Shown here: positions 50,853 to 59,958 of the stretch, one piece after another
Position numbering within the stretch: position 1 is the first letter of the stretch
How the letters are laid out: every line of letters starts with the position of its first letter
Origin: JAWWPY01 sp964412845
GTDB taxonomy: Bacteria; Actinomycetota; Actinomycetes; Streptosporangiales; Streptosporangiaceae
NCBI GenBank assembly: GCA_964412845.1
Contig: CAYPQM010000001.1
Span: 1-64,000, forward strand
Direction: 5' to 3'
Length of the DNA: 64,000 nt
Program-made: the position numbers and the translations under genes
The notes under the pieces: model-generated
Told to the model about the DNA's origin: nothing
Databases searched by the model: none
What the model saw: the letters and a program-made list of their open reading frames with translations, nothing else

Positions 50853-51353
50853 ATGGATGCCTCCCCACCGGATCCCTCCCGGCCCTTCCGGTATCAGCGA
50901 CCCGCACCGGGTGCCCGGATGGAACTCGTTCTCAGCGGGGGCCACCTCCTGCACCAGGCCGCCCGCGAGCTCAGCGCGGCCCTGGACCGCCAGTTCGCCC
51001 CGTTCGACCTCACCGCCCAGCAGGCGGGCCTGCTGCTGCGCTCGGCACCGCAGCCGGTCAGCCCGAACCAGCTCGCACCCATGCTCGGCACCGATGCGGC
51101 CGGGATGACCCGGCTGCTGGACCGTCTCGAAGCAAAGGGACTCATCAGGCGGGAGCGGCACCCGCAGGACCGGCGGTCGATCGTCATCGGGCCTACCGGC
51201 GAAGGGCGGCAGCTCGTCCCGCGGTTGCCGCCCGTCTTTGGCCGGGTCAACAGCAGGCTGTTCGACGGCTTCACCGACGACGAGGTGCGGCTGGCCACCG
51301 GGTTGCTGCAGCGCATGCTGGACAACCTCCGGGCCGCGGCGGGGCCGGCGTGA
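50853..51353 (+). CDS. MarR-family regulator
   Basis: 166 residues: FDLTAQQAGLLLRSAPQPVSPNQLAPMLGTDAAGMTRLLDRLEAKGLIRRERHPQDRRSIVIG (in parts) shows the HTH and DxRR wing. Overlaps the FAD monooxygenase by GTGA, forming a repressor-enzyme operon. Its own promoter carries a perfect inverted repeat, so it is autoregulated. Confidence 0.9.
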   Translation: MDASPPDPSRPFRYQRPAPGARMELVLSGGHLLHQAARELSAALDRQFAPFDLTAQQAGLLLRSAPQPVSPNQLAPMLGTDAAGMTRLLDRLEAKGLIRRERHPQDRRSIVIGPTGEGRQLVPRLPPVFGRVNSRLFDGFTDDEVRLATGLLQRMLDNLRAAAGPA

Positions 51354-52636
51354 CCGGGCACCGCGGCGGCCCGCCGCGCCGGCCGCCGCATGTGCTCATC
51401 GTCGGGGGCGGCATCGGCGGGCTCTGCCTGGCCCAGGGACTGAAGAAGTCGGGGATCAGCGTCACCCTGTTCGAGCGGGACGAGTCGGTGGCCGTGCGCC
51501 GTCAGGGCTACGGCTTCCACATCAACTCACGCGGTAGCCAGGCCCTGCATGACTGCCTCCCGCAGAACCTGTATGACCTGTACCTGGCCACCTCCAGCCG
51601 GTCGCCCGAGGGAAACTTCGCGCTCTACACCGCGCAACTGAAGCAGCTGTTCGCCAAGCCGCTGCCCCCGTCTGACAGCGCCCCTGCCCGGATCAGCACC
51701 GGCGTGAACCGGGAAACCCTGCGTGAGATCCTGCTGGCCGGCCTCGGCGGCGTCGTCCGCTTCGGCCAGGACTACCAGCGCTTCGCCCCGCTCGACGGCG
51801 GCCGTGTCGCGGCCCATTTCGCCGATGGCACGACCGCCACCGGGGACCTGCTGGTCGGCGCGGACGGAGCCAATTCGATGGTCCGCTCACAACTGGTCCC
51901 CGATGCCGCCTTCGATGACCTCGGCCGCGCCATCTACGGCAAGACCCCGCTCACCAGGGAATCGGCCCACTGGCTGCCGGCCGTCTTCCTCGACGGCATG
52001 CCCCGCGTCAGGGGCGACAACGGCATCTCCATGGGCGTCGGCGCCTACCGCAAACGCGAGCCGTTCGCCGATGCCACCGCCCGGCTCGCCCCCGGCCTGC
52101 GGCTCACTGACACCTCCGACTACCTGCGCTGGACGCTGAGCGGCTGGCACGACGAGCTGCCTATCAGCGGCCGCCGGTTCTGGGAGGCCCGCGGAGCCGC
52201 GCTGCACCAGGTCGCCATCGAGATGGTGACCGGCTGGCATCCTGTGCTGCGGCGGATCATCGGCGAGGCGTCCCCCGCCGAGACCTTCCCATTCGGCATC
52301 TTCGCCGCCCAGCCGGTCCGCCAGTGGGACACACCTGGGGTCACCCTGCTCGGCGACGCTATCCATGTCATGTCCCCCGGCCGCGGCGAAGGCGCGAACA
52401 CCTCGCTGCGCGATGCCGCGCTGCTTATGATGCGGCTCACCGAGGTCGCGGCCCGCGGCCGCGACCTCGCCGATGCCAAAGACGCCTATGAGCAAGAGAT
52501 GCTGCGGTACGGCTTCGAAGCGGCGGCCAACTCCAAGCAGCCGTATTTCATGAAGGCGATGATGGCCAACCGGGCCACTCCGGGCGCGCCGGGAGCCCTT
52601 CGGCCGGGGGCCGCGCGGGGCCGGGTTCTAGAATGA
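51350..52636 (+). CDS. FAD-dependent monooxygenase
   Basis: 428-residue class A flavoprotein hydroxylase: VLIVGGGIGGLCLAQGLKKSGISVTLFERD (FAD Rossmann), GADGANSMVRS (DG motif) and GDAIHVMSPGRGEGANTSLRDA (FAD/GD motif). It resembles aromatic or tetracycline-type hydroxylases. Coupled to the MarR gene, so probably induced by its own substrate; may inactivate an aromatic or antibiotic. Confidence 0.9.
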   Translation: MTGHRGGPPRRPPHVLIVGGGIGGLCLAQGLKKSGISVTLFERDESVAVRRQGYGFHINSRGSQALHDCLPQNLYDLYLATSSRSPEGNFALYTAQLKQLFAKPLPPSDSAPARISTGVNRETLREILLAGLGGVVRFGQDYQRFAPLDGGRVAAHFADGTTATGDLLVGADGANSMVRSQLVPDAAFDDLGRAIYGKTPLTRESAHWLPAVFLDGMPRVRGDNGISMGVGAYRKREPFADATARLAPGLRLTDTSDYLRWTLSGWHDELPISGRRFWEARGAALHQVAIEMVTGWHPVLRRIIGEASPAETFPFGIFAAQPVRQWDTPGVTLLGDAIHVMSPGRGEGANTSLRDAALLMMRLTEVAARGRDLADAKDAYEQEMLRYGFEAAANSKQPYFMKAMMANRATPGAPGALRPGAARGRVLE

Positions 52637-52776
52637 CGTGTCGGCCATCGCCGGAGCCGGCGGTGGCCGATGAGCGAGCAGGGGCCGGTGACACCTGCTC
52701 GGTGTGCCGTCCGCGTTTGCTGACCTTCGCGCGGGCCCGCCTTGAGATTCGCAGTCCGGACGCCAGGAGGGCAACT

Positions 52777-53361
52777 GTGGACATCACCCAGCTGATCCTT
52801 GATGACCATCACGAACAGCGCCGGCTCTTCGCGATCGTGGAGCAGGTCGGACGCGGCGACACCGCGACGTTGAGCGCGGTGTGGGGGCGGCTGTCGTCGT
52901 TCCTTGAACTGCACGCCGCGGCGGAGGAGGAGATCTTCTACCCGGCGCTGCTGCGGACGGGCATAGGCGCGGGCCGCACCGACACCGTGGAGGAGGAAAC
53001 CCTCGACGCGATCGGTGACCACAACGACATCCGGGACACCATCGCCGCGGTCGCGGAGCATGAGGTCGGCAGCGACGGATGGTACGCCGCGGTCGCCGCC
53101 GTGAACCTGGCGAACAGTGATCACATGGCCGAGGAAGAACGCGAAGGCCTCACCGACTTCCGCCGTATCGCCGGCTTGCACCTGCGGCACGACCTGGCCG
53201 TCGCCTTCGCGGCGTTCGAGGCGAGGCACTTCGCCGGCGTCCCGCCGGTGGACAAGGACCCGGCCGCATATGTGCGCGAGGCAGAGCAGGAGCCCGGGCC
53301 GCCGGACAGCCGGGACGCATCAGGCGGCTCGCTCAGCATCGGCAGCCTCAAAGACCGCTGA
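52777..53361 (+). CDS. Hemerythrin HHE-domain protein
   Basis: 194 residues: LILDDHHEQRRLFAIVEQV, FLELHAAAEEEIFYPALL, IGDHNDIRDTIAAVAEHE and DHMAEEEREGLTDF supply the His and Glu ligands of a hemerythrin-like di-iron four-helix bundle. GTG 52777 with AGGAGG 6 nt upstream. Oxygen/NO/peroxide sensing or iron storage are possible roles. Follows the FMO gene by ~140 bp on the same strand. Confidence 0.88.
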   Translation: MDITQLILDDHHEQRRLFAIVEQVGRGDTATLSAVWGRLSSFLELHAAAEEEIFYPALLRTGIGAGRTDTVEEETLDAIGDHNDIRDTIAAVAEHEVGSDGWYAAVAAVNLANSDHMAEEEREGLTDFRRIAGLHLRHDLAVAFAAFEARHFAGVPPVDKDPAAYVREAEQEPGPPDSRDASGGSLSIGSLKDR

Positions 53362-53444
53362 CCCTGCGCCAGATCAATGCGTCCCGCAGCGCACGCCGCA
53401 CAGCGGCCGGTCCAGCGGACGTCAACCGCTGGGTCACCATCTCC

Positions 53445-53936
53445 CTAAGGCGTGGGGGTGGCCGAGAATGACGCGCTGGGCTCCACGATGCTCAGGCTGG
53501 CGGTCTGCTCAGCGAGGATGCTGCCGTTCTGCGCGATCTGCACCGTCAGCTGGAGCTGCGCGGCCGGGCACAGCGGCACCTCGTAGACGAGAGTCAGGGA
53601 GATCTTGCCGTGTCGCGTGAAGTTCTCTTGCTGCGGGAACGGGTCCATGGCGGGACATCCCGCCGGGATGCCGGTGCCTGAGCCGGTGAAGCTGGCGAAC
53701 CAGGTCACGGTGACCTGCTGGGTCCGGTGGGTGCAGTTGCGGGCGGCCAGGCCGGCCGTGGACTGCCCCGGGCCGGTGATCGGCGGGCTGAAGGCCAGCT
53801 GCGTGATCTGGATCACGCCGGTGCACCGGGCCGGGAAAGCACCAGCCGAGGTGCCGGCCGCCGCGACGCTGGCCGCGGCGATCAGCCCGGCCGGGAGTAG
53901 GGTGACTGCCGCCAGCAGCAGGAACCTGCGGACCAT
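53445..53936 (-). CDS. Secreted protein of unknown function
   Basis: 163 residues. Signal peptide MVRRFLLLAAVTLLPAGLIAAASVAAAG, then an exported domain of beta character (ITQLAFSPPITGPGQSTAGLAARNC, VTVTWFASFTGSGTG, ISLTLVYEVPLCPAAQLQLTVQIAQNGS) with four Cys. GAGGAGG 7 nt before the ATG. Immunoglobulin-like fold is plausible; no family assigned. Confidence 0.75.
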   Translation of the reverse strand: MVRRFLLLAAVTLLPAGLIAAASVAAAGTSAGAFPARCTGVIQITQLAFSPPITGPGQSTAGLAARNCTHRTQQVTVTWFASFTGSGTGIPAGCPAMDPFPQQENFTRHGKISLTLVYEVPLCPAAQLQLTVQIAQNGSILAEQTASLSIVEPSASFSATPTP

Positions 53937-54240
53937 GTGATACCTCCTCGGCGTGCCGGCCTGGAACGCCTGGTCACCGCGCGGCGGCACGGCGTCAGTG
54001 TGCTCGGGCGGGCCGGCCCGGCACAACTGCCTGGCACCGGCGCGGCACGGCGGGTTCAGGCGGAAGCCGCTCGCCCTGGCCATCCAGGCCACCGGACCAC
54101 GAGCAGCGGCACCGGCCCCGCGAAAGATTCAGCGTTGCCAGATTTCTTGGCAACGGGCAACCTCTGGTCCCGGCCTGGGCGGCCCGCCGATATTGAAGGA
54201 GCGCTGCCCCCGCGGCGCACCTGGCGGCCAAGGGAGAGTC

Positions 54241-56610
54241 ATGCGCACGCTCGGCGCGAGACGGCGTTCCATCCCCCGTATCGCGCTCGTCGCGGTGCTT
54301 CTCGGCGGCCTCCTCGGGCTCGCCGCAGCGCGCGGCAGCGCCGCATCCGCCGCCACCGGCACGCCACCCGCGGAGCGCATGAGCGCCGCGTCCGCCGCCC
54401 CTGACGCGCCGGTTACGGCGCGAAACGCCACTGCGGCCGCCGTGAGCAACACGCCACCCAGCGGGAGCCATGTGTCCGGGGCCGGCTGCGGTGCCTACCA
54501 GGGCGCCGGCGCCTGGGAGGAAGGCGCCGCGCCGAGCCTGGTGAATTCCGGCGGCTACACCGGCAACGTGCTCTACGGCAATACCTCCACGCCGAAATGC
54601 AACAACGCCACCTGGTACATCCTGGATGTGGCCGGAACCGCGACGGCGACTTTCGCCTGGGAGTACGGGGCGGTTCAGTCCTCGTCCGTGAACGTCGCGG
54701 GCGACAGTTGTTCCGCGTGGGCGTACATTCCGACCGCCGACGCCGGGGACAGGGACGCCCGCTATGACTTTTGGGGGGTGACCTCCACGAGCGTCCGGCA
54801 CTGGCTCGCCTGGCCCGGGCACACGGTCGATCAGCAAAACACGTCAGGCTGGGTCTACCTCGGCGCGGCCACGACGGGCGGGTACGCCACCTTCGCGGTG
54901 ACGCTCAGCAACTCTGATCCGGCGAATCCCGGCTGGGACACCGGCGCCGGCGCGATGGCCATCTCCTGCTCCCCGGTCGCGGCCCCGGTGCCGACGGGCG
55001 TGACCGCGACCGCCACCGGCCCGACCACGGTCCACGTGAGCTGGACCGACCCGTCCGGCGGCAACAACCAGTTCGTCGTGACCAATGGCAATATCTCCTC
55101 GACGACGCTGCCGTACGGCACGACGAGCTTCGACTGGGGCGGCCAACTGGTGCCGGGCGCGTACATGTGCTTCGCCGTGCGGGCCATCAACTCGGCCGGA
55201 ACGTCATCGGCATATTCGCCCTACGCGTGCACGACGACCCCGGTGCCCGCGCCGACCAACGTGACGGCGAACCCCGTCAGCCCGACCACCATCCTGGTGA
55301 GCTGGACCGATAACACCGGCGGCACCGCGAGATACGTCGTCAGCAACGGCAGCGTGACCTCTCCGGTCCAGATCGCGGGCACCTTCATCTACAACTGGGT
55401 GGATCTGACACCAGGCACGTCCATGTGCTTCAAGGTCCAGGCGCAGGGCGCCCACCAGGTCTCCCCCTGGACGGCGTCCGTGTGCGCCACGACCCTGGTG
55501 CCCGCGCCCGCCATCGTGACCGCGGTCGCCACCAGCGCGGGCAACATCCACGTGAGCTGGACAGACACGTCCGGGGGGGCGGCGAACTTCGTGGTCGGGA
55601 ACGGCACCAGCACGCAGGTGGACTTGCCGTCGGGCACGACGAGCTTCGACTGGGGCCTGGAGTCGGATCCGGCTGCGCTGGCGGCCGGCACGTACATGTG
55701 CTTCGACGTCACCGCCGAGCAGGGCACCGGCCAGTCACCGCCGTCGTCATGGGCGTGTGCCACCACACTGCCGACGGGGTCGGACAACTACGTCAACATG
55801 GGTGATTCGTACTCAGCGGGCGAAGGCACCTTCAACTACGTGTCGGGCACCGACACCGTCGCGAACATGTGCCACCGGTCCACGCAGTCCTACTCCGGGC
55901 AGTACGTCGCGTCCTCGACCCGCTACACCTCGGTCAAGAACGTCGCCTGCACCGGCGCGGTGACGGGCGACATCACCGCGGCGCCCGGCACGGTCAACAG
56001 CATGGGCATTGCCGCGGAGGGTGAACTGGCCCAGTACACCGGGCTCAGCGCGGGCACCAGCCTGGTCACCCTCACCATCGGCGGCAATGACCTCAACCTG
56101 GTCGGGTTGCTGACCAACTGCTACAACCAGGTGCTCACGCCGTCCATCGACTCGTGTTTCAGCAACACCATCAACAGCGCGCTCTACACCAAGATCACGA
56201 ACTTGGAGGGCACGCTGGAGAGCACCTACGCCAGCATTGAGGCCGCGGCGCCGAACGCGAGCGTGGTCGTCCTGACCTACCCGCAGATATTCCCGGCCCC
56301 CTATTCGGATGTCCAGTACGACTGCGCGGCGGCGCCAGTCACGGTCGTCACCAGCCAGAACCAGCTCAACCTGATCCGCGGCGTCATCACCCGGCTCGAC
56401 ACCGTCATCAAGCAGGCCGCCGCGGCGGAGGGGGTGACAGTCATCGACGAGGAGAACGCGTTCGCCGGGCACGAGATGTGCACCGCCGACCCGTGGGTCA
56501 ACAACATAGTCGGCGGCGTGAACGCCCAGGACGAGTCCTTCCACCCCAACGTGGCCGGATACACGAAAGAGGCCGCGGACCTCAAGGCCGACCTCGACGC
56601 CATCGGGTGA
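54241..56610 (+). CDS. Secreted SGNH hydrolase with FN3-like repeats
   Basis: 789 residues. Signal peptide to ~38; an N-terminal beta domain (about 80-245) with several Cys; three FN3-like repeats (about 247-340, 340-425, 425-515), each with HVSWTD or VSWTDN/T-x-G-G and ending in a Cys; then the SGNH domain: block I G521-D522-S523, block II near VKNVACTGA, block III G614-G615-N616-D617, block V D764 and H768 (DESFHPNVAGY). All catalytic residues are present. GGGAG before ATG 54241. Extracellular esterase/lipase, perhaps acting on polymers held by the N-terminal domain. Confidence 0.9.
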   Translation: MRTLGARRRSIPRIALVAVLLGGLLGLAAARGSAASAATGTPPAERMSAASAAPDAPVTARNATAAAVSNTPPSGSHVSGAGCGAYQGAGAWEEGAAPSLVNSGGYTGNVLYGNTSTPKCNNATWYILDVAGTATATFAWEYGAVQSSSVNVAGDSCSAWAYIPTADAGDRDARYDFWGVTSTSVRHWLAWPGHTVDQQNTSGWVYLGAATTGGYATFAVTLSNSDPANPGWDTGAGAMAISCSPVAAPVPTGVTATATGPTTVHVSWTDPSGGNNQFVVTNGNISSTTLPYGTTSFDWGGQLVPGAYMCFAVRAINSAGTSSAYSPYACTTTPVPAPTNVTANPVSPTTILVSWTDNTGGTARYVVSNGSVTSPVQIAGTFIYNWVDLTPGTSMCFKVQAQGAHQVSPWTASVCATTLVPAPAIVTAVATSAGNIHVSWTDTSGGAANFVVGNGTSTQVDLPSGTTSFDWGLESDPAALAAGTYMCFDVTAEQGTGQSPPSSWACATTLPTGSDNYVNMGDSYSAGEGTFNYVSGTDTVANMCHRSTQSYSGQYVASSTRYTSVKNVACTGAVTGDITAAPGTVNSMGIAAEGELAQYTGLSAGTSLVTLTIGGNDLNLVGLLTNCYNQVLTPSIDSCFSNTINSALYTKITNLEGTLESTYASIEAAAPNASVVVLTYPQIFPAPYSDVQYDCAAAPVTVVTSQNQLNLIRGVITRLDTVIKQAAAAEGVTVIDEENAFAGHEMCTADPWVNNIVGGVNAQDESFHPNVAGYTKEAADLKADLDAIG

Positions 56611-56638
56611 CCACCGGGGGTCGCTCCCCGGCGGTCAC
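56607..56638 (+). terminator. Hairpin terminator overlapping the SGNH stop
   Basis: GTGACC-A-CCGGGG (56607-56619) and CCCCGG-C-GGTCAC (56626-56638) form a 13-bp stem with one A-C mismatch and a 6-nt loop. It includes the TGA stop and serves the convergent gap to the thaumatin-like gene. Confidence 0.7.
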
Positions 56639-56672
56639 CGTCCGCGCGGGCCGCGCCCTGGGCCGCGGCACG

Positions 56673-57659
56673 TCATCCGGGCGGAGTGATGCCGAACGTT
56701 ATCTGGTAATTACACCGGCCTTTGCAGGTGTAGACGCTGGTGGCATCGTCATCGACGTAGGAGTAGGCATACGGCTCAGCCTTCTTGAACACGGCGGCGT
56801 AGTCCACCGGCCACTTGGTCGGGTCGCATTGTGACCGGGGCGCCCACGCGCCGCGGCAGCAGTACTGGTCCCCGCCGAGCTTGGCGCACGCGGACTCACA
56901 GGCGACGGCGACTCCGCCGGCCTTGACCTGCAGCGTGCTCGGGCAGTCGACCGATGTGGTGCAGCCGGCCGGCCCGCAGCCCGTCCGGCTGATCTTGTCC
57001 CGGGTCTGCCCCGCGGTGATGTTGATGTACATCGGCAGGTTGGCGCCGTCGACCATGCTGACGTCATAGAAGTCGAGGCCGTCCCAGGCGTTCATGTCGT
57101 ACTCAGCGAGGGTCGCCGGAATGGCGCCGTAGCCGGTGCACTGGAACCGGCCGCCGCAGTCACCGGTCTGGCACCGGCCCACGCCGTTGGTGAAGGCACA
57201 TCCTGTGCGGCCCCAGAAGCGGCCGTTCCACTTGTCAGGCACAGTGATCGTCACGCTCTGCCCGGCCGGCAGCACCCAGCCGGTAGCGGTCATCGGATGA
57301 TTCGGGTCCGGGGAAGCGGCCACCCAGATCGTCTGGGTGACCTTGCTGACGAACGTCACCAGGCGCGATCCGGACGCGGCCGCCGCCTGCGCGGGCGCCG
57401 GCGCGCTGGCCGGCGGGGCACTGGCCGGCGGGGCCGCCCTGGACGATGACGGCGCAGCGGTCCGGGCGGGCGACGATTCGCCGGCGGAGTTCGGCGTCGG
57501 CGCGGCATGGCTCGACGCGGCCGGCGGCGCGCTCTGGGTACGCGCCGCCGCCGCGCCGCCGGGCGAGGAACATGCCGCCACCAGCGCGACGGCAGGCACC
57601 GCCGCCACGATCGCAGTGGCGAGCCGCACCGGCCGCTTCCTCGCTGCCCTGAAGGCCAT
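56673..57659 (-). CDS. Thaumatin-like lipoprotein
   Basis: 328 residues. Lipobox ALVAAC (Cys ~30) after a signal peptide, an Ala/Pro/Ser-rich linker to ~95, then a thaumatin domain: FVSKVTQTIWVAA, GWVLPAGQSVTITVPDKWNGRFWGRTGC, GDCGGRFQCTGYGAIPATLAEYDMNAWDGLDFYDVSMVDGANLPMYI (in parts) and many Cys (about 16), as in TLP/GH64-like proteins that bind or cut beta-1,3-glucans. ATG 57659. Convergent with SGNH, divergent from the sigma-GH128 fusion. Confidence 0.88.
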   Translation of the reverse strand: MAFRAARKRPVRLATAIVAAVPAVALVAACSSPGGAAAARTQSAPPAASSHAAPTPNSAGESSPARTAAPSSSRAAPPASAPPASAPAPAQAAAASGSRLVTFVSKVTQTIWVAASPDPNHPMTATGWVLPAGQSVTITVPDKWNGRFWGRTGCAFTNGVGRCQTGDCGGRFQCTGYGAIPATLAEYDMNAWDGLDFYDVSMVDGANLPMYINITAGQTRDKISRTGCGPAGCTTSVDCPSTLQVKAGGVAVACESACAKLGGDQYCCRGAWAPRSQCDPTKWPVDYAAVFKKAEPYAYSYVDDDATSVYTCKGRCNYQITFGITPPG

Positions 57660-57781
57660 CCCGTCCGTCCCATGCTGGTCAAGGCGCCCTGCCCGGTGCA
57701 GGCCGCGGGGTGGGGGAGCCAGCGACCCGCCCTGGCCCCCGGGCACTCATCCCCTGCACTGGGAGACGCTCGCACCGCGGC

Positions 57782-57904
57782 CGGATAACAGAAATCTGAG
57801 CGCAGCATCTGCCCCGGTACCGGCGGCCTGCGGCAGTTACGCCAACCGCCGGCCGCATTCTCCGGGCGCGCGGCATCATGCGGATACGGAGTTTCTGTTA
57901 TCCG
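57782..57904. promoter_or_regulatory. 13-bp inverted repeat pair in divergent intergenic region
   Basis: CGGATAACAGAAA (57782-57794) and its exact complement TTTCTGTTATCCG (57892-57904), 97 bp apart, in the 372-bp gap between the thaumatin-like lipoprotein and the sigma-GH128 gene. Read outward each way the sequence is TTTCTGTTATCCG, so the two divergent genes carry the same element, either a shared promoter -10 region or operator. No other gene is seen in the gap. Confidence 0.6.
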
Positions 57905-58031
57905 CGCCGACCTCCGGCGTCTCCTCATAACGGGCGTAGGGACCGGCGCGGCAGCAGCGGCAGCGGCCCGGGCCGGCCGGGAACTGCCATGCTGCGGCTG
58001 CGCTGGCCGACATCGACGAACGTGAGGTGCC

Positions 58032-59933
58032 ATGCAGATGCCACGAGGCAGCGGCCCCGGCGCGGCGACGGTGATCGCCGCGCAAGAGGGCGATGAGGGG
58101 GCGCTGGACAATCTGCTGTCCGAATACCTGCCGCTGATTTACAACATCGTCGGGCGGGCGCTGAACGGCCACGCCGACGTCGACGACGTGGTCCAGGAGA
58201 CCATGCTGCGGGTCGTCCGCAACATGCGGGACCTGCGCGATCCTGGCGCGTTCCGGTCCTGGCTGGTCGCCGTGGCCATCCGTCAGATGCACGATCACCG
58301 CCAGGCCCGGCAGACCGCGCCGGTCTACGGGCTCAGGCCCGACATGGCCGATCCCGAGGCCGACTTCGTGGACCTGACCCTGCTGCGGCTCGGCCTGTCA
58401 GGTCAGCGCCGGGAAACCGCGCAGGCCACCCGCTGGCTCGACCCGGACGACCGGGATCTGCTGGCGCTGTGGTGGCTGGAAGCGGGCGGCGAACTGGACC
58501 GCGGTGAGATCGCGGCGGCGCTGGGCTTGCCGCCGAGCCACACGGCGGTGCGCATCGCCAGGATGAAAGAACAGCTCAGCACGGCCCGGGTCGTGGTCCG
58601 GGCGGTGCAGACGGTCCCGCTGTGTGATGGACTGGTCAGCGCCACAGCGGACTGGGATCAGGCTCCTAGCCCGCTGTGGCGCAAGCGCATCGCACGGCAC
58701 ACCCGCGACTGCGGCCAATGCGGCACGCATTACGACGGGCTGATCCCGGCCGAACGGCTGCTGGCTGGGCTGCCCCTGGTGCCCGTGGCCGCCGCGGCCG
58801 GCGGTGGCTGGCTGGCGCACACCGGGCTGCGGCACCTGGGCCTGAAGCACGGCCGGCTTAAGGCCGCGCATGGCCGCCAGGTGCTGCGCGGTGCCGCGAG
58901 ATCCCGGCACGGCCGGATCCTGGTCAAGGCCACGGGCTCGCTGCAGCCGAAGGTGCTGGCCGCGACCCTCGCTGTCACCTGCGCCGCGGGCGGCGGCGCG
59001 TTCGCCGTGGTCCATCAGCACACCGCGCGGCCCGAGGCGCTGGCCAGCCAGCCATCGCCGGCCAGCCATCCGGCACCGCCCAGCCCGGTGACCGCGGTGA
59101 TCGCCCAGCCGCAGCCCAGCCCGTCGCCGCGGCGCACGCACACGCCGCCCGCCGTCGCCGCCAGTGCGCCTGTCACGCCCGCCGCCGATACCGAGAAGGG
59201 CGTCAGTGCCTGGACGTTCAGCGGCGTCAGCCAGGCCCTCGCGCGGTCCGGGGCGTCCTGGTACTACACCTGGTCGGCCAGTCACCCGGGCATCACCAGC
59301 CCGCCCGGCGTGCAGTTCGTCCCGATGATCTGGGGACCAGGCAGCGTCACCGCCGCGACGCTCAGCCAGGCCAAGGCCGAAAGCAACGTGCTGCTGGGCT
59401 TCAACGAGCCTGACATGAGCGGCCAGTCGAACATGACAGTCTCCCGCGCACTCAGCCTGTGGCCGCAGCTGATGGCCACCGGGATGACCCTGGGCAGCCC
59501 CGCCGTCGCGACGGGGGCCGCCACCCCGGGCGGCTGGCTGGACCAGTTCATGAGCGGTGCCGCCGCCCGCGGGTATCGGGTCAGCTTCATCACGGTGCAC
59601 TGGTATGGGGGCGATTTCGCGACCGGCCCCGCGGTCCAGCAACTGGAGAGCTACCTCCAGGCCATCTACGCCCGCTACCACCTGCCGATCTGGCTCACCG
59701 AGTTCGCCTTGATCAACTTCGGCGGGGCTACGCCCAGTTATCCGACCGAGAGCCAGCAGGCGGCCTTCCTCACGGCATCCACCTCGATGCTCGGGCACCT
59801 GTCTTACGTGCAGCGTTACGCCTGGTTCGCGCTGCCGACCTCCGCCACCGACGGCACCGTCGGCCTGTTCGGCAGCGGCGCAGTGGCCACGTCGGTCGGC
59901 CGGGCCTTCGAGGCCGTCAGCGCGGCCCGCTGA
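58032..59933 (+). CDS. ECF sigma factor - anti-sigma-like - TM - GH128 fusion
   Basis: 633 residues in one frame. (1) sigma2 about 20-90: LLSEYLPLIYNIVGRALNGHADVDDVVQETMLRVVRNM; (2) sigma4 about 135-190: LDPDDRDLLALWWLEAG, GEIAAALGLPPSHTAVRIARMKEQL; (3) zinc-anti-sigma-like motif H223-x3-C227-x2-C230; (4) basic linker and one transmembrane helix 308-328; (5) Pro/Ser-rich outside linker ~330-385; (6) GH128 (Asl1-like beta-1,3-glucanase) domain 390-630 starting GVSAWTFSG with E459 in GFNEPD and E557 in WLTEFAL as likely acid/base and nucleophile. So the sigma domains face the cytoplasm and the glucanase faces out. Fusions of ECF factors to outside domains are known in actinobacteria (from memory, ECF53-like groups), but an intact GH128 is unusual. 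Release by proteolysis would be needed. tRNA-Sec lies 26 bp beyond its stop. Confidence 0.9.
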   Translation: MQMPRGSGPGAATVIAAQEGDEGALDNLLSEYLPLIYNIVGRALNGHADVDDVVQETMLRVVRNMRDLRDPGAFRSWLVAVAIRQMHDHRQARQTAPVYGLRPDMADPEADFVDLTLLRLGLSGQRRETAQATRWLDPDDRDLLALWWLEAGGELDRGEIAAALGLPPSHTAVRIARMKEQLSTARVVVRAVQTVPLCDGLVSATADWDQAPSPLWRKRIARHTRDCGQCGTHYDGLIPAERLLAGLPLVPVAAAAGGGWLAHTGLRHLGLKHGRLKAAHGRQVLRGAARSRHGRILVKATGSLQPKVLAATLAVTCAAGGGAFAVVHQHTARPEALASQPSPASHPAPPSPVTAVIAQPQPSPSPRRTHTPPAVAASAPVTPAADTEKGVSAWTFSGVSQALARSGASWYYTWSASHPGITSPPGVQFVPMIWGPGSVTAATLSQAKAESNVLLGFNEPDMSGQSNMTVSRALSLWPQLMATGMTLGSPAVATGAATPGGWLDQFMSGAAARGYRVSFITVHWYGGDFATGPAVQQLESYLQAIYARYHLPIWLTEFALINFGGATPSYPTESQQAAFLTASTSMLGHLSYVQRYAWFALPTSATDGTVGLFGSGAVATSVGRAFEAVSAAR

Positions 59934-59958
59934 CCCACTGCCCGCCGGGCCAGGTTCG

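Noticed and set aside
58032..59933. Two separate genes (sigma factor and glucanase)
   Set aside because: One uninterrupted frame with domains in a sensible membrane topology; no stop, and no ribosome site at the GH boundary.
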